Source: Aaosphaeria pasadenensis (taxonomy: Eukaryota; Ascomycota; Dothideomycetes; Pleosporales). From it: DNA of 64,000 bases. Both the position numbers and the translations under genes were made by a program. Under the pieces are notes generated by a model that ran no database searches, was not told where the DNA came from, and was given only the letters and a program-made list of their open reading frames with translations. Of the stretch, positions 1 through 11,891 are shown piece by piece; the first letter of the stretch is position 1; every line of letters starts with the position of its first letter. The stretch is taken from positions 248,001 to 312,000 of the forward strand of contig JAKLMB010000010.1 of assembly GCA_022813625.1 (NCBI GenBank). The letters run 5' to 3'.

Positions 1-843
1 ACGGTTATCGATTATCGATTAGGCGCGCTACACACACGTGGGGTAATACAGAACCGGAGGCGATGGTAGCACGGCGCCGGGCCGTGTTCAGCGGGAGAAT
101 GGGATAGGGCCGCCGCCTCCTCCTCCGCCGTCGCCGCAGGGTTGGGTATGACGAGAAAACAGAAAACAGAACAACCTGCAGCACCAGCCCCAACGCTTTT
201 AGCGGAACTTGCTTCGAAGACGTAATCCATGACGTTTTACATATTTTTTGTGGAATGAAAATTTTCAGATCGTTTATCCAGTACTAGCTACGTGATACAA
301 TTAACTCATTTTACATATTCATTATAGTAGTCGCTGGCGGCGCGAGAGTTCATAGCACGGGTTGCTTTTCTTAGTAAATACAGATGGATATGGGCTACTT
401 GGAATAGTAACTAGAATACTCCCGCCAGGCGTTTCTGTATACGCCGAATGGGAACAGTGAAAAGGTAAAGACCTATTGTACGACTACAGCTACTTCAAAG
501 ATACAGTGGAAACCATGAGATGGCCTGGGCCTTGATTAATCTCCTTAGCTGACCCGCCCATCGATGAGCCGAGCCATATGCGTTTCCCCCGTGTATCCCC
601 TCCGATTGCGCGAGAAAAAAAAAAGAAAGAATCAGGAAGTGGTTCATCTGGAAACTTTGATTCTGATGCTCATATGTGAACTCCCCGATGCAGTGAAGAG
701 ATATAGCCCCCACTCCAGTCATAACACCAATATGCGAACAATTGCAAGGGCCGGCCTGTCAGAGAGCGAGAGAGGGAAAGGTGGTAGGTCATTTCGAAGA
801 TCGTGCCCGATTGACCATCGGCCGTAATGTCGTAATAATCGTC
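1..843. other. Intergenic, 3' flank of the HECT ligase gene
   Basis: This is the downstream flank of the minus-strand HECT ligase gene. Only short overlapping frames in several phases are present, none with recognisable protein sequence or splice signals. I see no RNA gene or repeat here. Confidence 0.5.
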
Positions 844-3800
844 TTAAGAAAGATGGAAGGCTCCCTGCCCTTCCTGGATGGCAACATTGAGCTTTTCTCT
901 AAGAACATCCATCGAGCTATAGTCTGGCATCTTAAGATAATTAACGCACGTCATGACACTCGGAAGGTAGTCATCGGACGTGTATGGCGGTTCGCTTGGT
1001 TTGCAAACAACCGTGAACATGGGTGTGAGGCTCTTGAAACCTGTAGTTGCATTAGCTTGATTACCACTAAACAATGGGAATTTGAAACCTACCTCCAATG
1101 GGAAGCTTGGGGCTGCCGGTGATGAACTGAAGGAAGTCCCGTCTTTGCGGGTCGGTGAGCTCACTCATCGTCTGGAGCAGGTTGCGGACGCTCTTGCTGT
1201 CCAAGTTGAACCCATGATCCGCTTTGATGGAGTCCATGAGCGCTGCAGAATGATTAGTACATACCCAGTGTTGATGGCACAAACTGTACTTACTTTCCAA
1301 TGACCAATCTTCATCCACTCGTCCGAAGAGCATGACAAGCTCGTCTGGTGTGAACGCACTCAGTGCCGAGTATGGGAAGACCTGCGAAAAGCCAGACCGG
1401 AAGGCATCCACCTGGCGTTGCACTCCCGAGCCGAGCGTGAACTCTATGACCTTCTCAACGTAGAGGTCAACGTTGTCAATCGTCACGTTCTTCTCAGATC
1501 CCTTCTCGACAAGATCGATGGCGTAGCCGGGAAGGGTAAAGTCTAATCCAAGGTCATCAACGTGGACGCCATCTATCTCAATACTTTGGAGAGCGTCCAC
1601 TTTCTGCGTTGGATCCAAAGAGCCGTCTTCGTTGATCCGCTTCTTTTCGATGGCGAACTTCTTCAGGAGCTTGAGAGATTTGGCTAAGTCATAGTCGACA
1701 GACTTCACCGAACCAAGGGACGGCGGGACGGCGGTGCTTCCATCGCCTATGCGGAAGAAAGTCGAGTTGAAGGAGATGTCGATGATCCGAGAATCGAGCA
1801 TAGAACGGGCAACGAACTTGCCAAGCATCTTAAACAGGTGGAGGACCTTCTTGCCGTTCTCTGTTTCAGCTTGCTCCACGCTCATTGGAGCTGGGAACAA
1901 TCCACGCTTTCCAAAGGCATACTCGTCGGTCTCGTTTGACTCATTTTCTCGCCATAATTTGAGTTTCTTCTTCGAGAACTCCTTTGAAACAGTCGAGTAG
2001 AACTCTAGTGTGGGCCCCAACCCAGTGCCTACTTCTTCGAAATACTCAACCTCGAGGATGCTGGGTGAGCTTCCGTAGAGCTCCATTACCTTCACAGCTG
2101 ACTCCAGTATGCGGGACCTAGAGATGCGTACTTTCTGTCGCTGGAGGCGTCCGAGGAAGGGACGTTCGTCACGGTGGCGATCATGTCGAGAATCATTCGC
2201 TGGCTGTGAATTCTGCCAGCGTGTCATCGATCGAGAGTAACCAAACGAGGTGGACTGGAGGAATAGATGGCGGGTCTCAAATGGGAAGAGGAAAGGATAT
2301 AGGCGTGCTAAATCCTCACTCCAGCTTGGCAAACAGTTGCTCGCCACGATCAAGGGTTCCTCCAATTGGCGGTTGAGTTTGGCTGTGAGCTTGGTGTTGA
2401 CGAATTGCGATAATGGCTCTACGTTTAGTTTGATCTGTTCTTTGTTGTCCGACAAGACATCGTCAAGATTTGAGTTGAGATCGTGCAAGATGCTGAGCAG
2501 TCGAAGAATGCCCGATGTGATGGGATTCTTGCTCAGTGAGACGGGCATGCCGGATTCATCATCCTTAATAGATTCCGGTGGAGGCGTCAGAGACTTGCTT
2601 TCTGCGGGTGGCGGTCCAGGAACTCGCTTGAACTTGATCGTATGGACTGCATTCCAGACCGTCCGGTGGGAGGTCTCGCTCGATTGAGCTTGGTTGAAAT
2701 GAACAGCGCGATAGATTGTGGTATCATTGGGAATTGGTTGATCGTTCCCGCTGAATTCGATGTGCCAGTCTTGAGGGATAGACTGGATTGCTGCCGCGTA
2801 AGAGAGAGCGCCACCAGAGCCGCCGAGGGCCTGCTGCAGTGCGGAGCTGCGGAGGAAGGACGAAAGACTTTGCCCTGGAGAATGTCGCTGGGGGGGGATC
2901 CGCCCTGGCGTCTGGCCCTGAACAGGAGTTGCAACTCTGGTACCATCTTCTTTCCTTGCCTCCAGCTTTCCAGTTGATGCAACCTCAACGCTCACAGCTG
3001 AAGGATCGGGAGCGTCCTCATCCAAATCGTCCTCAAGATCATCTACAATTGCATCAAGTGCACTTGTTTCGTCTAGGGAATCTTGGTCAGAGAGGCGTTC
3101 CTCATCATTGCACTCTACCGGCTCTTGCCCACTGTTGGTCCGCTCGAGAGCTGGGGGCGGCGGTGGTGGTGGGGGAGGCTGGGTCTGTTGTCGTCGGCTT
3201 GAGCGTCGGGGCTTCTCAGGCGCTGCCGTGCTTGATCCTGCCTGAGGTGTTGTGGGGTCGCCAGACGATTTAGGCTTTGGTGTCCTCCTAGATGATGGCC
3301 TGTTCGTTGTTTCGTTGGGTGTATGTGGCGGGGGAGGAACTGGGCTGCGGCCTTCTGCGAGCGCTGCAGCATACGCAGCGATACGATCTGTGTTCCTGAA
3401 ACCGCGTGGAACAGGACGCTCAGCAATACTGATCCGCGGTCGAAGGTAGTCATCTAAGGCTTTGAAAGTAGCTATAGCATGAATAGAAACCATGATACTG
3501 CGATAAGCCTTGGGTATGCCCGAGTCCTCATCCGCCACCAGCTTAAGGCGGAGCTGTTTTGCCAGCATCGACGTTGCGCTTCCCCGGCTGTCGTATGAAT
3601 GCTGGTGTACAGTAATGACCTCGAAATGTTCTGCGCGGCTGAGGAGATCTTGCAGTTTCGATACAAGAACGCTAAACGCTGTCGCAGGAGAATTGCTACT
3701 GGCAGTCTTGATCTTCTTTTGGTTGCTTACGCCCATGAACGTTTCTAAGAAGGCCGACCGAACGTCGCTATTCTCCACCATGGAGGGAGCGGAGAAAACC

Positions 3801-6619
3801 TCCAACAGGATCTCGACAACACCCGAAGTCATGAGCTCATAACTGGTGATACTTTCTAGGGCATCGCCTTCGAAATAGCGGGCGAGTTTGCTGAAAAGGT
3901 CTCCATAGCTTCCTGGTCCATTGTCGAGAACACAGGACTTGATCTCTTGTGCGAGAGTCTTGAGGTCGATCAAGATAGCCGAGGCTTTCTCCCGCACTGC
4001 TTTGGCACTTTCTTGCTCGTGGATCTCGATGAACTTCTTCGCTCGATGAGTGATGATGTCGTCAAAGTCAGAGACCGGCGGACGCGCGAAACGGTCCGAA
4101 GAGGAGTCGGAATCAGAATCGTCGTCCTCGCCATCATCGTCATGATCGTGATGGTCGTGCTGGTCCTCATCGTCGTGGTCATTGTGATCCTCATCTTCAG
4201 AGTGGACATCGACGTCAATCTCTTCACCAACGTCGTGGTCTACTTCTGCATCACCTGCGGAACTGCCGCCAGCGCTTGATGCCGATGCAGGTACTACATC
4301 GATGGCAGACTTTGAACTCTTTGAGGGCGACTCTGGAGTTTTGCAAGGGCGGTCTGCTAACTGGGATATCTCGGAGATTACACCCTCGCGGTAGAACTGG
4401 TACCGATAGATTGATTCGAGGCGCGTTAACAGGAGCTCGGCAGCCTGTAAGGCGTAGGTGACCAGTGTTGGGTGATCTCGCTGGGAGAAGATGGAAGCCA
4501 GATAAGATGCATACGGTACCGGCCGTAGTGCTTCCTCTAGAATATCTACATCAAGATTCGAGAGCATCTTCAATTGCGCAGTCAGGACCTTCTGACGAAC
4601 ACTAAGATTGACAGTGCTCGAATAGACATCGGTAAGGGTCGGCAGCAAGATGACAGCAAAGCGCTTGACCTCATTCTTGCAGCCCTCGAGAAGTTCGATT
4701 CGGTCTGTGTTTGAGGGCTTCCTAGGACGGGCAGAAAGTGGCCGAGGATGCTCTCCAGGGTATCCTGCATCGACCAGATCTTGAACATAATGCAACCCCT
4801 CAGTCGAAACGTCGGGAAGGAGCTCACAAATTACGTTGAGAGTTTCGAAGACCTGTTCCTTGGGCCGGTGAATGAGGGCTTGCATGATGACTACACTATC
4901 AATCTTGGTTCCGACATCCTCTGTACCAGTCGGAGGAGACACGCCTGTAAGAATCTGGTACAAGGTATCCACGACGTTCATCTTGAAAAGTTCGGCCGAA
5001 AGTCTAGGACTTGCCTTCGCCGTGTACGCAAGAACTTGAAGAAACATGGTATGGATATTGGGGCCAATGAGATTTGTAGTCCCTGGAAGAAGCAGTCGCA
5101 AGATGGCGTGAAGCAGCTCTGGGCTAACAAGCTCTTCAAGCTTGGCCTCGTAGTGCTTGAAACTCTGGACAATCCTCGATACACAGATGCAGCCTTGCTC
5201 GACCACCTTTTGATCGTTATTATTTAGGATGTCCTTGAGAATAGGCATCACATCCCGGACCGTGGGAAACGATTCCTCGGGAATGTTACGACAGCAGTTT
5301 GCCGCGGTCGTCACAGCCGTCCTCTGTGTACTGGTGGCGAAGAAGTCGAGAAACGTCAAGCAGGCAGTCAAACCACCTTCGCGAACAATTGCAGACGGGA
5401 ATTCCACCGAGATCTTCTCGAGCGTGCTCAGACATTGCTCGGCCAGGTCGATAAAGCTGATCTCGAGGAGTTTCGAACACAATACGGGGACCGCGCCGCC
5501 GTATACCACGTTTGCGGTCGACTGAGGAAGCGCTTCCATCATGTTTGCGAGACATCTGCACGCAAGAAGCATCATTTCGGGGTTTTCCTCGCCAAAAGGA
5601 CTCGGATTCATGAGCTCCACCAGTTCCTTCACAAACGGATCGGGAGAAAAGCTACCTGCCAATGTGTCCTCAGTGGCCATGAGCAGCAGTTCGGAAAGGT
5701 CCTGGAGGGCAATGAGTTGCATAGACGGATCCCTGGTTTTGAGCTGTTCGAGGATGTTGCGTAGCCGGGTGCTTTGGCCTGATAGCTGTCCAGTGATGGC
5801 TCGAAGGGCAGCCAACTGCGCGGAACCGCGTCCGAGAAAGCTACCCACGAACCCGTCATCGTCGTCGTCATCATCGTCATCTTCATCCTCATCCTCGTCG
5901 TCCTCGTCGAATCTATCCCCCAGTCCCTCAGCGCTGCCTTCACTCATACTTGGCCGTCCGGAGCCGATATCAGAGTTGGAACGTCGCCGATCGCCTTCCT
6001 TCCTCGCGGCTGGTGCCTCTTCCATGGTCACGTCTTCGTCATCGTCATCGTCATCGTCATCGATTGGGGGAGTGGCCTTGCGTGGAGCTCGACGAGAGGA
6101 AGAGGGTCGATTTCCGCTGGGACTATCTGCATCACCTGCGACATTCGCAGATTTGGACTGGCGCCTGAGATATGCAGGTACGGGGGCCCCTCTACGCCCA
6201 GTCTTGCCTCGTCGTGATGAGGATGACTCGGCCTGTGGTGTAGATTTGTCCTCAATGGGCTCTGATGGCCTTGAAATGGTCAGTTTGTCCACTTGAGTGT
6301 GCTCGGAACTCATATCATACCCGTTATCTGACATCGCCGATTTTGCTTTTCCCTTCTTCGAGCTGGCCGGGGTCGGAGCTGTAGAGTTATCCTGAGCTTC
6401 CAGTCTCGTGCGCTTAGCACGGCCACCGCGAGATGGCGGGGCCGGTTCGTTATCTGCGGGCTGTTCGGGGCTTGATCCTCTAGCAGCAACCTTTCGTTTG
6501 CGGGCGGAAGCAGGAGGTGGAGGGTGGGAGGGGAGCTGAGTGTCGGGGGAGGTAGGTTCGTTTGGATTCGCTGTACCCGCCGAACGTCTCGCGGAGGAGC
6601 GAGTGACTCTGGTCGACAT
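844..6619 (-). CDS. UFD4: HECT-type E3 ubiquitin ligase, Ufd4/TRIP12 type
   Basis: Ubiquitin-protein ligase of about 1,890 residues, expected to extend ubiquitin chains on ubiquitin-fusion and N-degron substrates in the cytosol and nucleus. Exons read 6619-1294, 1242-1093 and 1040-844; the two introns (51 and 52 nt) have GTAAGT/GTAGGT donors, and the first has a TACTAAT branch site. The N-terminus is basic and Ser/Pro-rich with two long Asp/Glu runs, followed by an Armadillo-like helical region (roughly residues 260-700), further acidic and Pro-rich linkers, and a C-terminal HECT domain. The HECT tail reads DDYLPSVMTCVNYL, with catalytic Cys about 1857, and ends in FHLS. The ATG at 6619 is used because the frame upstream of it has only a TTG. 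The long ARM-plus-HECT layout without ankyrin or WWE domains favours Ufd4 over other HECT families. The intron joins restore the family HECT sequence. Confidence 0.93.
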
Positions 6620-7437
6620 GAGAAGTTGTTCTGGTGATTTATCTAGCAACCTCGCGAGTCAAGAAGACAGGGCAGGCCCAGTGGCGTGTTGAAAAGTGCC
6701 CTACCGAAGAAGCAAGCGAGAGTATGCCGGAGTGGCAGGATGGAGAGATAGAGAAGGTGAAAGCGAGAGAGATAGATAGAGAAATGATAGCGCTGTTGTG
6801 TGTCTAGTGTTGAACGACACAAAGAGAGGAGGGATGGTTTGCGGGGGGGGAAGAGTTTGGCAGAATGGCAGAAGGGGAGATAGCGAGGAAAGAGTGGGTT
6901 TATTTACCTGGGAGGCAAGGTCGTAGAAGGGGAAGATGGGCCGTTTCGAAAACCAGATGTTGGTCGACGTTCCCTTTCCATTAAGAGTGCTGTAGCCACG
7001 CCATAGGCCGTGCGAGCAGGTGCGGAGAGGGTCGGGCGGTTGTAGTGAGTGAGGTAGTGATGATTTGACTGTTGTAGTTATTCGGGAAGTGAATGGAGGT
7101 GGAGGATTCCGAGCCGGATGGCGGAAGGAGGATTCAATAGCGGTGATTAAGGCGGGGGATGTTGGGAGGGAAGCGGAGAGAGAACGAGAAGGAGGATGTA
7201 GAGGTGATGATGGCAGTGGTGGTGATGGTATGTAGTAGGCAGTAGGTAGGTGGTTAGGTGGATGGTGTTGGGGTGTTTGCGGTTCGCGGAAAGATTGGAG
7301 GTTGCAAGTGATGGACTGTGACAGGCAGTGGTTGGCTGGTTACTGTGTAGGGTTAGCCCCGATGGCACAGCGTCGAAGGTAATAATAGCTTGGGGACCCG
7401 CTCCGCTTGCTTCCTCCACCAACACAGTAAAGAGGGA

Positions 7438-7462
7438 CATGCCATGCCATGCCATGCCATGC
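7438..7462. repeat. (CATGC)5 microsatellite
   Basis: Five perfect head-to-tail copies of the pentamer CATGC lie in the region upstream of the HECT ligase gene. No coding role is seen. Confidence 0.9.
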
Positions 7463-8378
7463 ACCATACAGGCAGATACTTCACCAGTTTCTTTCACGAT
7501 AGGAACCGATAAGTTCACGAATAGCAACCATCACTCGGTACATCGTTATTCTTCTTCTCAAGTTGAGGTGGAAGTCATTATCTACTCCATGGGGCAGGCA
7601 TTGTTCACGTCTACGAAACACTATCAGGTCACAATTAACGACATCAATCAAATCAAGCCCGACTTGGTAGTACATGCGACACAGCAAAGCTTTACTTGCC
7701 CAAATGAAGTATTCAACACTATCTGACCAGAAAACGAATTCAAAATATGGCTACATACCATTACGATACATCTCATTGCAGATCAATACACTTGGGCATG
7801 CCGGGTTATCTATTTGTGGACTGTAGAGTTCGATAGACTCAAACCTTACCCAGTTGCATGTCGTACCACATGGCTCAGTCAAGATAATCATGATTGCGAC
7901 CACCTATGCAACCACTCACTCCTTACGAACCCCGTTATCTGTTTATTATGCACTTGTCGAAATGCTCGCCAACAACAATGCTTCATGGTACAAAAGTGCT
8001 CTATGACGACAGAGCCAGAGCACAACGCTGGTCCCTAATACTTAATCAGCCATACCCGCCGGACCAGCCCTAGCCCTACGGCGGTTGGTGGAAGCGAAGC
8101 GCCGCGGTCTATTTTCTCCCTTGCTCGCAGGAAAGGATGTTGGGGAAAAGGAGAAGACAGAAAACATGACAACTCGAAGATCAGCAAATCCCGTGTAACC
8201 GTTGTATTCCCAGCGGAGGGATACATGACATGTCGTCGTCCACGGACGCGGATGGCGCAATTCGGCGTTGAATGAATGCAAGGTCTTTCAAGGATGCCAT
8301 AGACCATCCATATTGTCGCAAGTCACTAGCGCCACCATGTATCTTTAGGTAGAACTTCAAAAATGTGCAGCAATCTAG

Positions 8379-8482
8379 TAATTGATAGTTTTGACTATTT
8401 AATTATTATTTTACTATATTATTATATACAAATAATAATGAATTTTGTATATCGAACTTTTAAGTATATATTACATAAGACA
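8379..8482. other. AT-rich island
   Basis: About 100 bases are almost entirely A and T with many TA steps, in sharp contrast to the GC-balanced flanks. It could be a small RIP-decayed remnant or simply a nucleosome-free spacer. No coding potential. Confidence 0.6.
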
Positions 8483-9842
8483 GATCTTCAAAGCAGATTT
8501 CAACCAGCGGGCCCGGTCTCCTAAAGATCAAGGTCAGACTTTTGAACGACGACGACTTAATGCAGAGTCTGAAGCACAGTAAGATGCAAGTGGATACTCG
8601 CTGGGAAGAACCGGATATGGAGGAGCCTGGATTCAGAGAAAGTGTGCGGGGAACTGCGTACGCTTTCTTGCATGCTGGAAAGATTGGTTATTGGGCATTG
8701 AGGTCCTTATTTGAACTTCATACGGTTGAGCTGGTGGTCATACGTTCGTTGACTTCGAAAGTAGAGATGAGGGCATTCTTTGTTCTGGCTAATAGGACCA
8801 CGAGAGATGTATTCAAAGCCTACGATTCTATGGTCATCATCTCGACGATGATAAAACTCAAGACAGCCATGAGAAGCTTAAGAACACAGAGAATGAGATT
8901 GATTTGATTTTCCGACTCATTGACCAGCGAGCGCGTTGATTTCATGTCGTAGTGTGGCTCCTTCCCTATTCTACCTACAGTACCGTGCAAATCCCAGGAC
9001 CAATGCATGCTGTTAAAGCCAAGAGCAAACCCGAGTCTCGAAGTGCAGTAGGTACTTTTATGTCACTGTAATTCAACTCATGCCTGGTTTTCGTTGCGTA
9101 TGGCATTCGCTGGGTGGGTCATCCCTCGCCTACTCACCCACTACACCATGTCCATGATCCGATTCTTGTCATTCAAAGTAAGATAGATTGCCTGAATAGG
9201 GGAAACACGGGGTCAAGGTCTACTACAAGTCATTAGTAGTAAACGTCAAGTGGGAGAGCAACTACAAGGTGGTAGTTTCAGCATACTGAGAGTGCACAAT
9301 CCACCTCGTAGGAAAGTGAGAGCATTTCTTTCGGGATCCTCCCCCATCTGAATGTGTTGTTGCAGTTCGCAAATGGAGGGCGAGATCCAATATTGTGCGG
9401 AAAGTGTGGAGTTCCTTCTCTTGGTCGCTTTCCTGGTGCTAACTCCTTCACTGACTGGACTGTGAGGCATGGTGTTGTCACCATCTTTCATCATTACCAT
9501 TGTCATCGTCGGTTTTCTCCTTCTTTTCCCTCTTCTTCGTGACCCATATCATCATCATCTCTTTCATATCCAGCATCATTCTTGCTGTGCTTCTTGAAGC
9601 CGATTGCGCTCGTTTTTCATTTTCCCCCTCCCTCTCACGATGCTCCTTCCTCTACTTGATGCCAATCGTCCCACTTCTCACCACGCTCCTTCCATCTTCA
9701 CCTTCAAGGTCGGGTCATAATTTGCTCAACGCTCTTTCCACTCTCAGCGAGGAAGGAGGTTGGTCCGAGTATATGAATCATCTCTTCCCGTAGCGCTCTT
9801 TTCCTTTTCTTTTTTCTCTCCACCTTGGAAAAAAAACCAGAA

Positions 9843-10140
9843 ATGAGTCTCTTCACCGTTAAAAATTTCTTTCTTTACGTGGTTCTGCCGCTGCTTGGCT
9901 ATGGCGCGAGGAGGCTCATCCTGAGGGCCATCGTCCCTGACAATCCCCGTGATGGTATGTCTCCCCTTCCCTCTGCAACGTCCTTCATCACTCAATCATC
10001 GGCCATACTTCATGGGTCACTGAAGACAGACTAATGTGTTGTCAGCTTCCGACCTTCAATTTCTTGGGGTTTTCGCGGCGTTCCTTCTCGTGTCCGCCAA
10101 TCTGATCTTCGCAGATCTCTATCTTCGGATGAGGGACTAG
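9843..10140 (+). CDS. Small two-helix membrane protein, function unknown
   Basis: A 68-residue protein encoded by two exons, 9843-9954 and 10046-10140, joined across a 91-nt intron (GTATGT donor, CTAAT branch, TCAG acceptor). The ATG at 9843 is preceded by an A-rich context; an in-frame TTG further upstream is not a likely start. Residues about 5-30 (VKNFFLYVVLPLLGYGARR onward) and 42-62 (LGVFAAFLLVSANLIFADLY) are strongly hydrophobic and separated by a short polar, charged loop (VPDNPRDASD), giving a helical hairpin with a basic C-terminal end (LRMRD). I do not recognise the family. Size and layout resemble small ER or organellar membrane subunits, but that is inference. The splice-restored second hydrophobic helix argues that this is a real gene. 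Confidence 0.6.
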
Positions 10141-10411
10141 GTCAGAGTACCAGCTCTGTTCGATGACGCAGTTGCCGCCGTTGGAAGCAATTTGCTGAGG
10201 GCGTGACTTTCCGGACGGTTGTGTTTAACGATCTGATGGCTTGCTTGCGCCGGCACGGCGATCTGGCAAGGGGCACCAAGGTCCGGTGAGAGACTAGTAT
10301 TCGCGACGGTGGCGTTGAGTACGACAAGCCACAACCGGTCAGTGACGTTTGAACTGACGGGAAGGGGCTTTAAAGCACTAACCCAGGCTGTAATGGCCTG
10401 GGGGTAATTTT

Positions 10412-10606
10412 CAGTGAGCACAGTGGGCACAGTGGGCTTCAGAGGGCTTCAGAGGGCACAGTGGGCACAGAGGGCTTCAGTGGGCACAGAGGGCACAGTG
10501 GGCACAGAGGGCTTCAGTGGGCACAGAGGGCTTCAGTGGGAACAGAGGGCTTCAGAGGGCTTCAGTGAGCACAGTGGGCACAGTGGCTTCAGTGGGCATC
10601 GTGGCT
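10412..10606. repeat. Minisatellite with 9-bp GGGCACAGT / GGGCTTCAG units
   Basis: About 195 bp made of interleaved 9-base units of two main types, GGGCACAGT or GGGCACAGA and GGGCTTCAG, plus a few degenerate copies (GTGAGCACA, GGGAACAGA). The strand is strongly G-rich. Because the unit is divisible by three, it leaves an open frame, but there is no other coding signal. Confidence 0.85.
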
Positions 10607-11249
10607 TTAAAGGTTGTTGCATTTTTACTTTTTCATTTCGTTCACAACCTCTTCAGGTGTGTCGAGAGGAAGGAACGTGGTACGAAAAAGGGTTGAAGTG
10701 AGCTTTGTATATTTGTAGATACGCAATTCCAAAGAACAGTGAAATCTTGCACGTACAAACCCAGGTGCATAACTATAATCAATACCGTGGTCCGGTCGGT
10801 CCAGTGATCCAGTGTTAGCATTCTTGGATTCCTGGTATCCCATCCTTATATCAGCTAGAGTGACAATGGCCATGAAGGTGAGCACGGATGTATTGGAATT
10901 GTTATCTAGTGACTCTCAAGTAAAGCCAGAAAACGGAACAGCGGGGGGAACGAAAAGTATGTATTACTGCGGCCAGCCTCTGATCAGACGGGGCGAATGA
11001 AAGGCTGATAAAATAATCGCAAGCTTCTGGGTCAGGCGTCGATCCAGTCGCGACGGCACAGTATAACCCAAATTTCGCCTCATAGATCATTGGGTCTCGC
11101 AAAAGAGTCATTCCCTTTGATCTTTGATTATTGGGTCCCAGCTGATGTTCCGTGTTGGGCGCGTTGAACCAGTAGTACCTTGGTACTCCTCTCATCAACA
11201 AGTACTCACGTGGTACTCTACTCGTAGTCATTAAAAGGCCACGCATGCC

Positions 11250-11391
11250 GCAACCTTTGGTAGACTCACCTAGTCCTCTAACATATCCTCACCGACAACA
11301 TCACCGTCGCCCACGCTGCTGCAACCTTTTGTAAACTCACCTAGTCCTCTAACATATTCTTACCGATAACGTCACCGTCGTCTACGCTGCT
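11250..11391. repeat. 71-bp tandem duplication
   Basis: Two adjacent 71-bp copies (11250-11320 and 11321-11391) begin with GCAACCTTT and end with ACGCTGCT. They differ at eight sites: six are C-to-T or G-to-A in the second copy relative to the first, one is A-to-G and one G-to-T. The repeat ends about 70 bp before the ATG of the next gene and so probably lies in its promoter or leader. Confidence 0.85.
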
Positions 11392-11459
11392 GCAACTGCA
11401 ACCCCTACTCCGATCGATTTCAACCCCAACTCCAGTCAATCCCCACCCCCACCGGCAAC

Positions 11460-11891
11460 ATGCCACTCCAAACCCTCACCAACGCCCTCACAACCCTAAA
11501 AGGACTCTTCGCAGGCGCAATCGTCAATGGCAGCATCAACCCCTACCTCCTATCCTTCGCAACATCAGGCTACCGCATCCAATCCCAAACGCTCGGCATC
11601 CCCGACAAATACGGCATCTTCCAGACCGGCCCACCGCGTAGCCAGGTCCATCAAGCACAGCAGGTCATGGGTCTCATTTACGGGTGTTGTTTTTCTATCT
11701 TCCTCAATGTTTATTGCGCCAGTTTCGCCATATTTTACAATAATAGGAAGTTGAAGGATGTGGTGGAGTGTGTTGTGGGCTTGGCGCTGTGTGAACTGGC
11801 ACTACTCGGGGGGCTGTATGTAGCGATGCTGGATGGATTTAAACGTGCGCCGGGGTATGAGTGGCCGGATTGGAAGGATCATACGGAGTGA
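11460..11891 (+). CDS. Hypothetical membrane protein, 143 aa
   Basis: An intronless frame with an ATG in good context (CAACATGCC). It has two hydrophobic segments: residues about 62-86 (GLIYGCCFSIFLNVYCASFA) and about 102-121 (VGLALCELALLGGLYVAML). The N-terminal 55 residues are polar with Ser, Gly and Pro, and the C-terminus ends in a charged WPDWKDHTE tail. Third codon positions switch from mostly C in the first half to mostly G in the second. I cannot assign a family. The leader contains the 71-bp duplication described separately. Confidence 0.55.
   Translation: MPLQTLTNALTTLKGLFAGAIVNGSINPYLLSFATSGYRIQSQTLGIPDKYGIFQTGPPRSQVHQAQQVMGLIYGCCFSIFLNVYCASFAIFYNNRKLKDVVECVVGLALCELALLGGLYVAMLDGFKRAPGYEWPDWKDHTE

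Larger units (their letters stand above)
6620..9842. other. Long divergent intergenic region
   Basis: About 3.2 kb separates the HECT ligase start from the start of a small membrane-protein gene. It holds a (CATGC)5 microsatellite and an AT-rich patch near 8380-8480, both listed separately. The longer open frames (for example 7328-7726, 8542-8907) start at non-ATG codons or resemble nothing known. The pyrimidine-rich stretch 9480-9840 is probably leader sequence of the downstream gene. Confidence 0.5.
10141..11459. other. Intergenic region with two repeat blocks
   Basis: Spacer between two small membrane-protein genes. It contains a 9-bp minisatellite (10412-10606) and a 71-bp tandem duplication (11250-11391), annotated separately. 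The open frame across the minisatellite reflects the multiple-of-three unit and is not taken as a gene. Confidence 0.5.

Noticed and set aside
8542..8907. 121-residue plus-strand frame
   Set aside because: It begins with TTG, has no similarity and lies in a gene-poor spacer.
10414..10701. 95-residue open frame over the minisatellite
   Set aside because: It is open only because the 9-bp unit is divisible by three, and it has repetitive composition and no conserved sequence.
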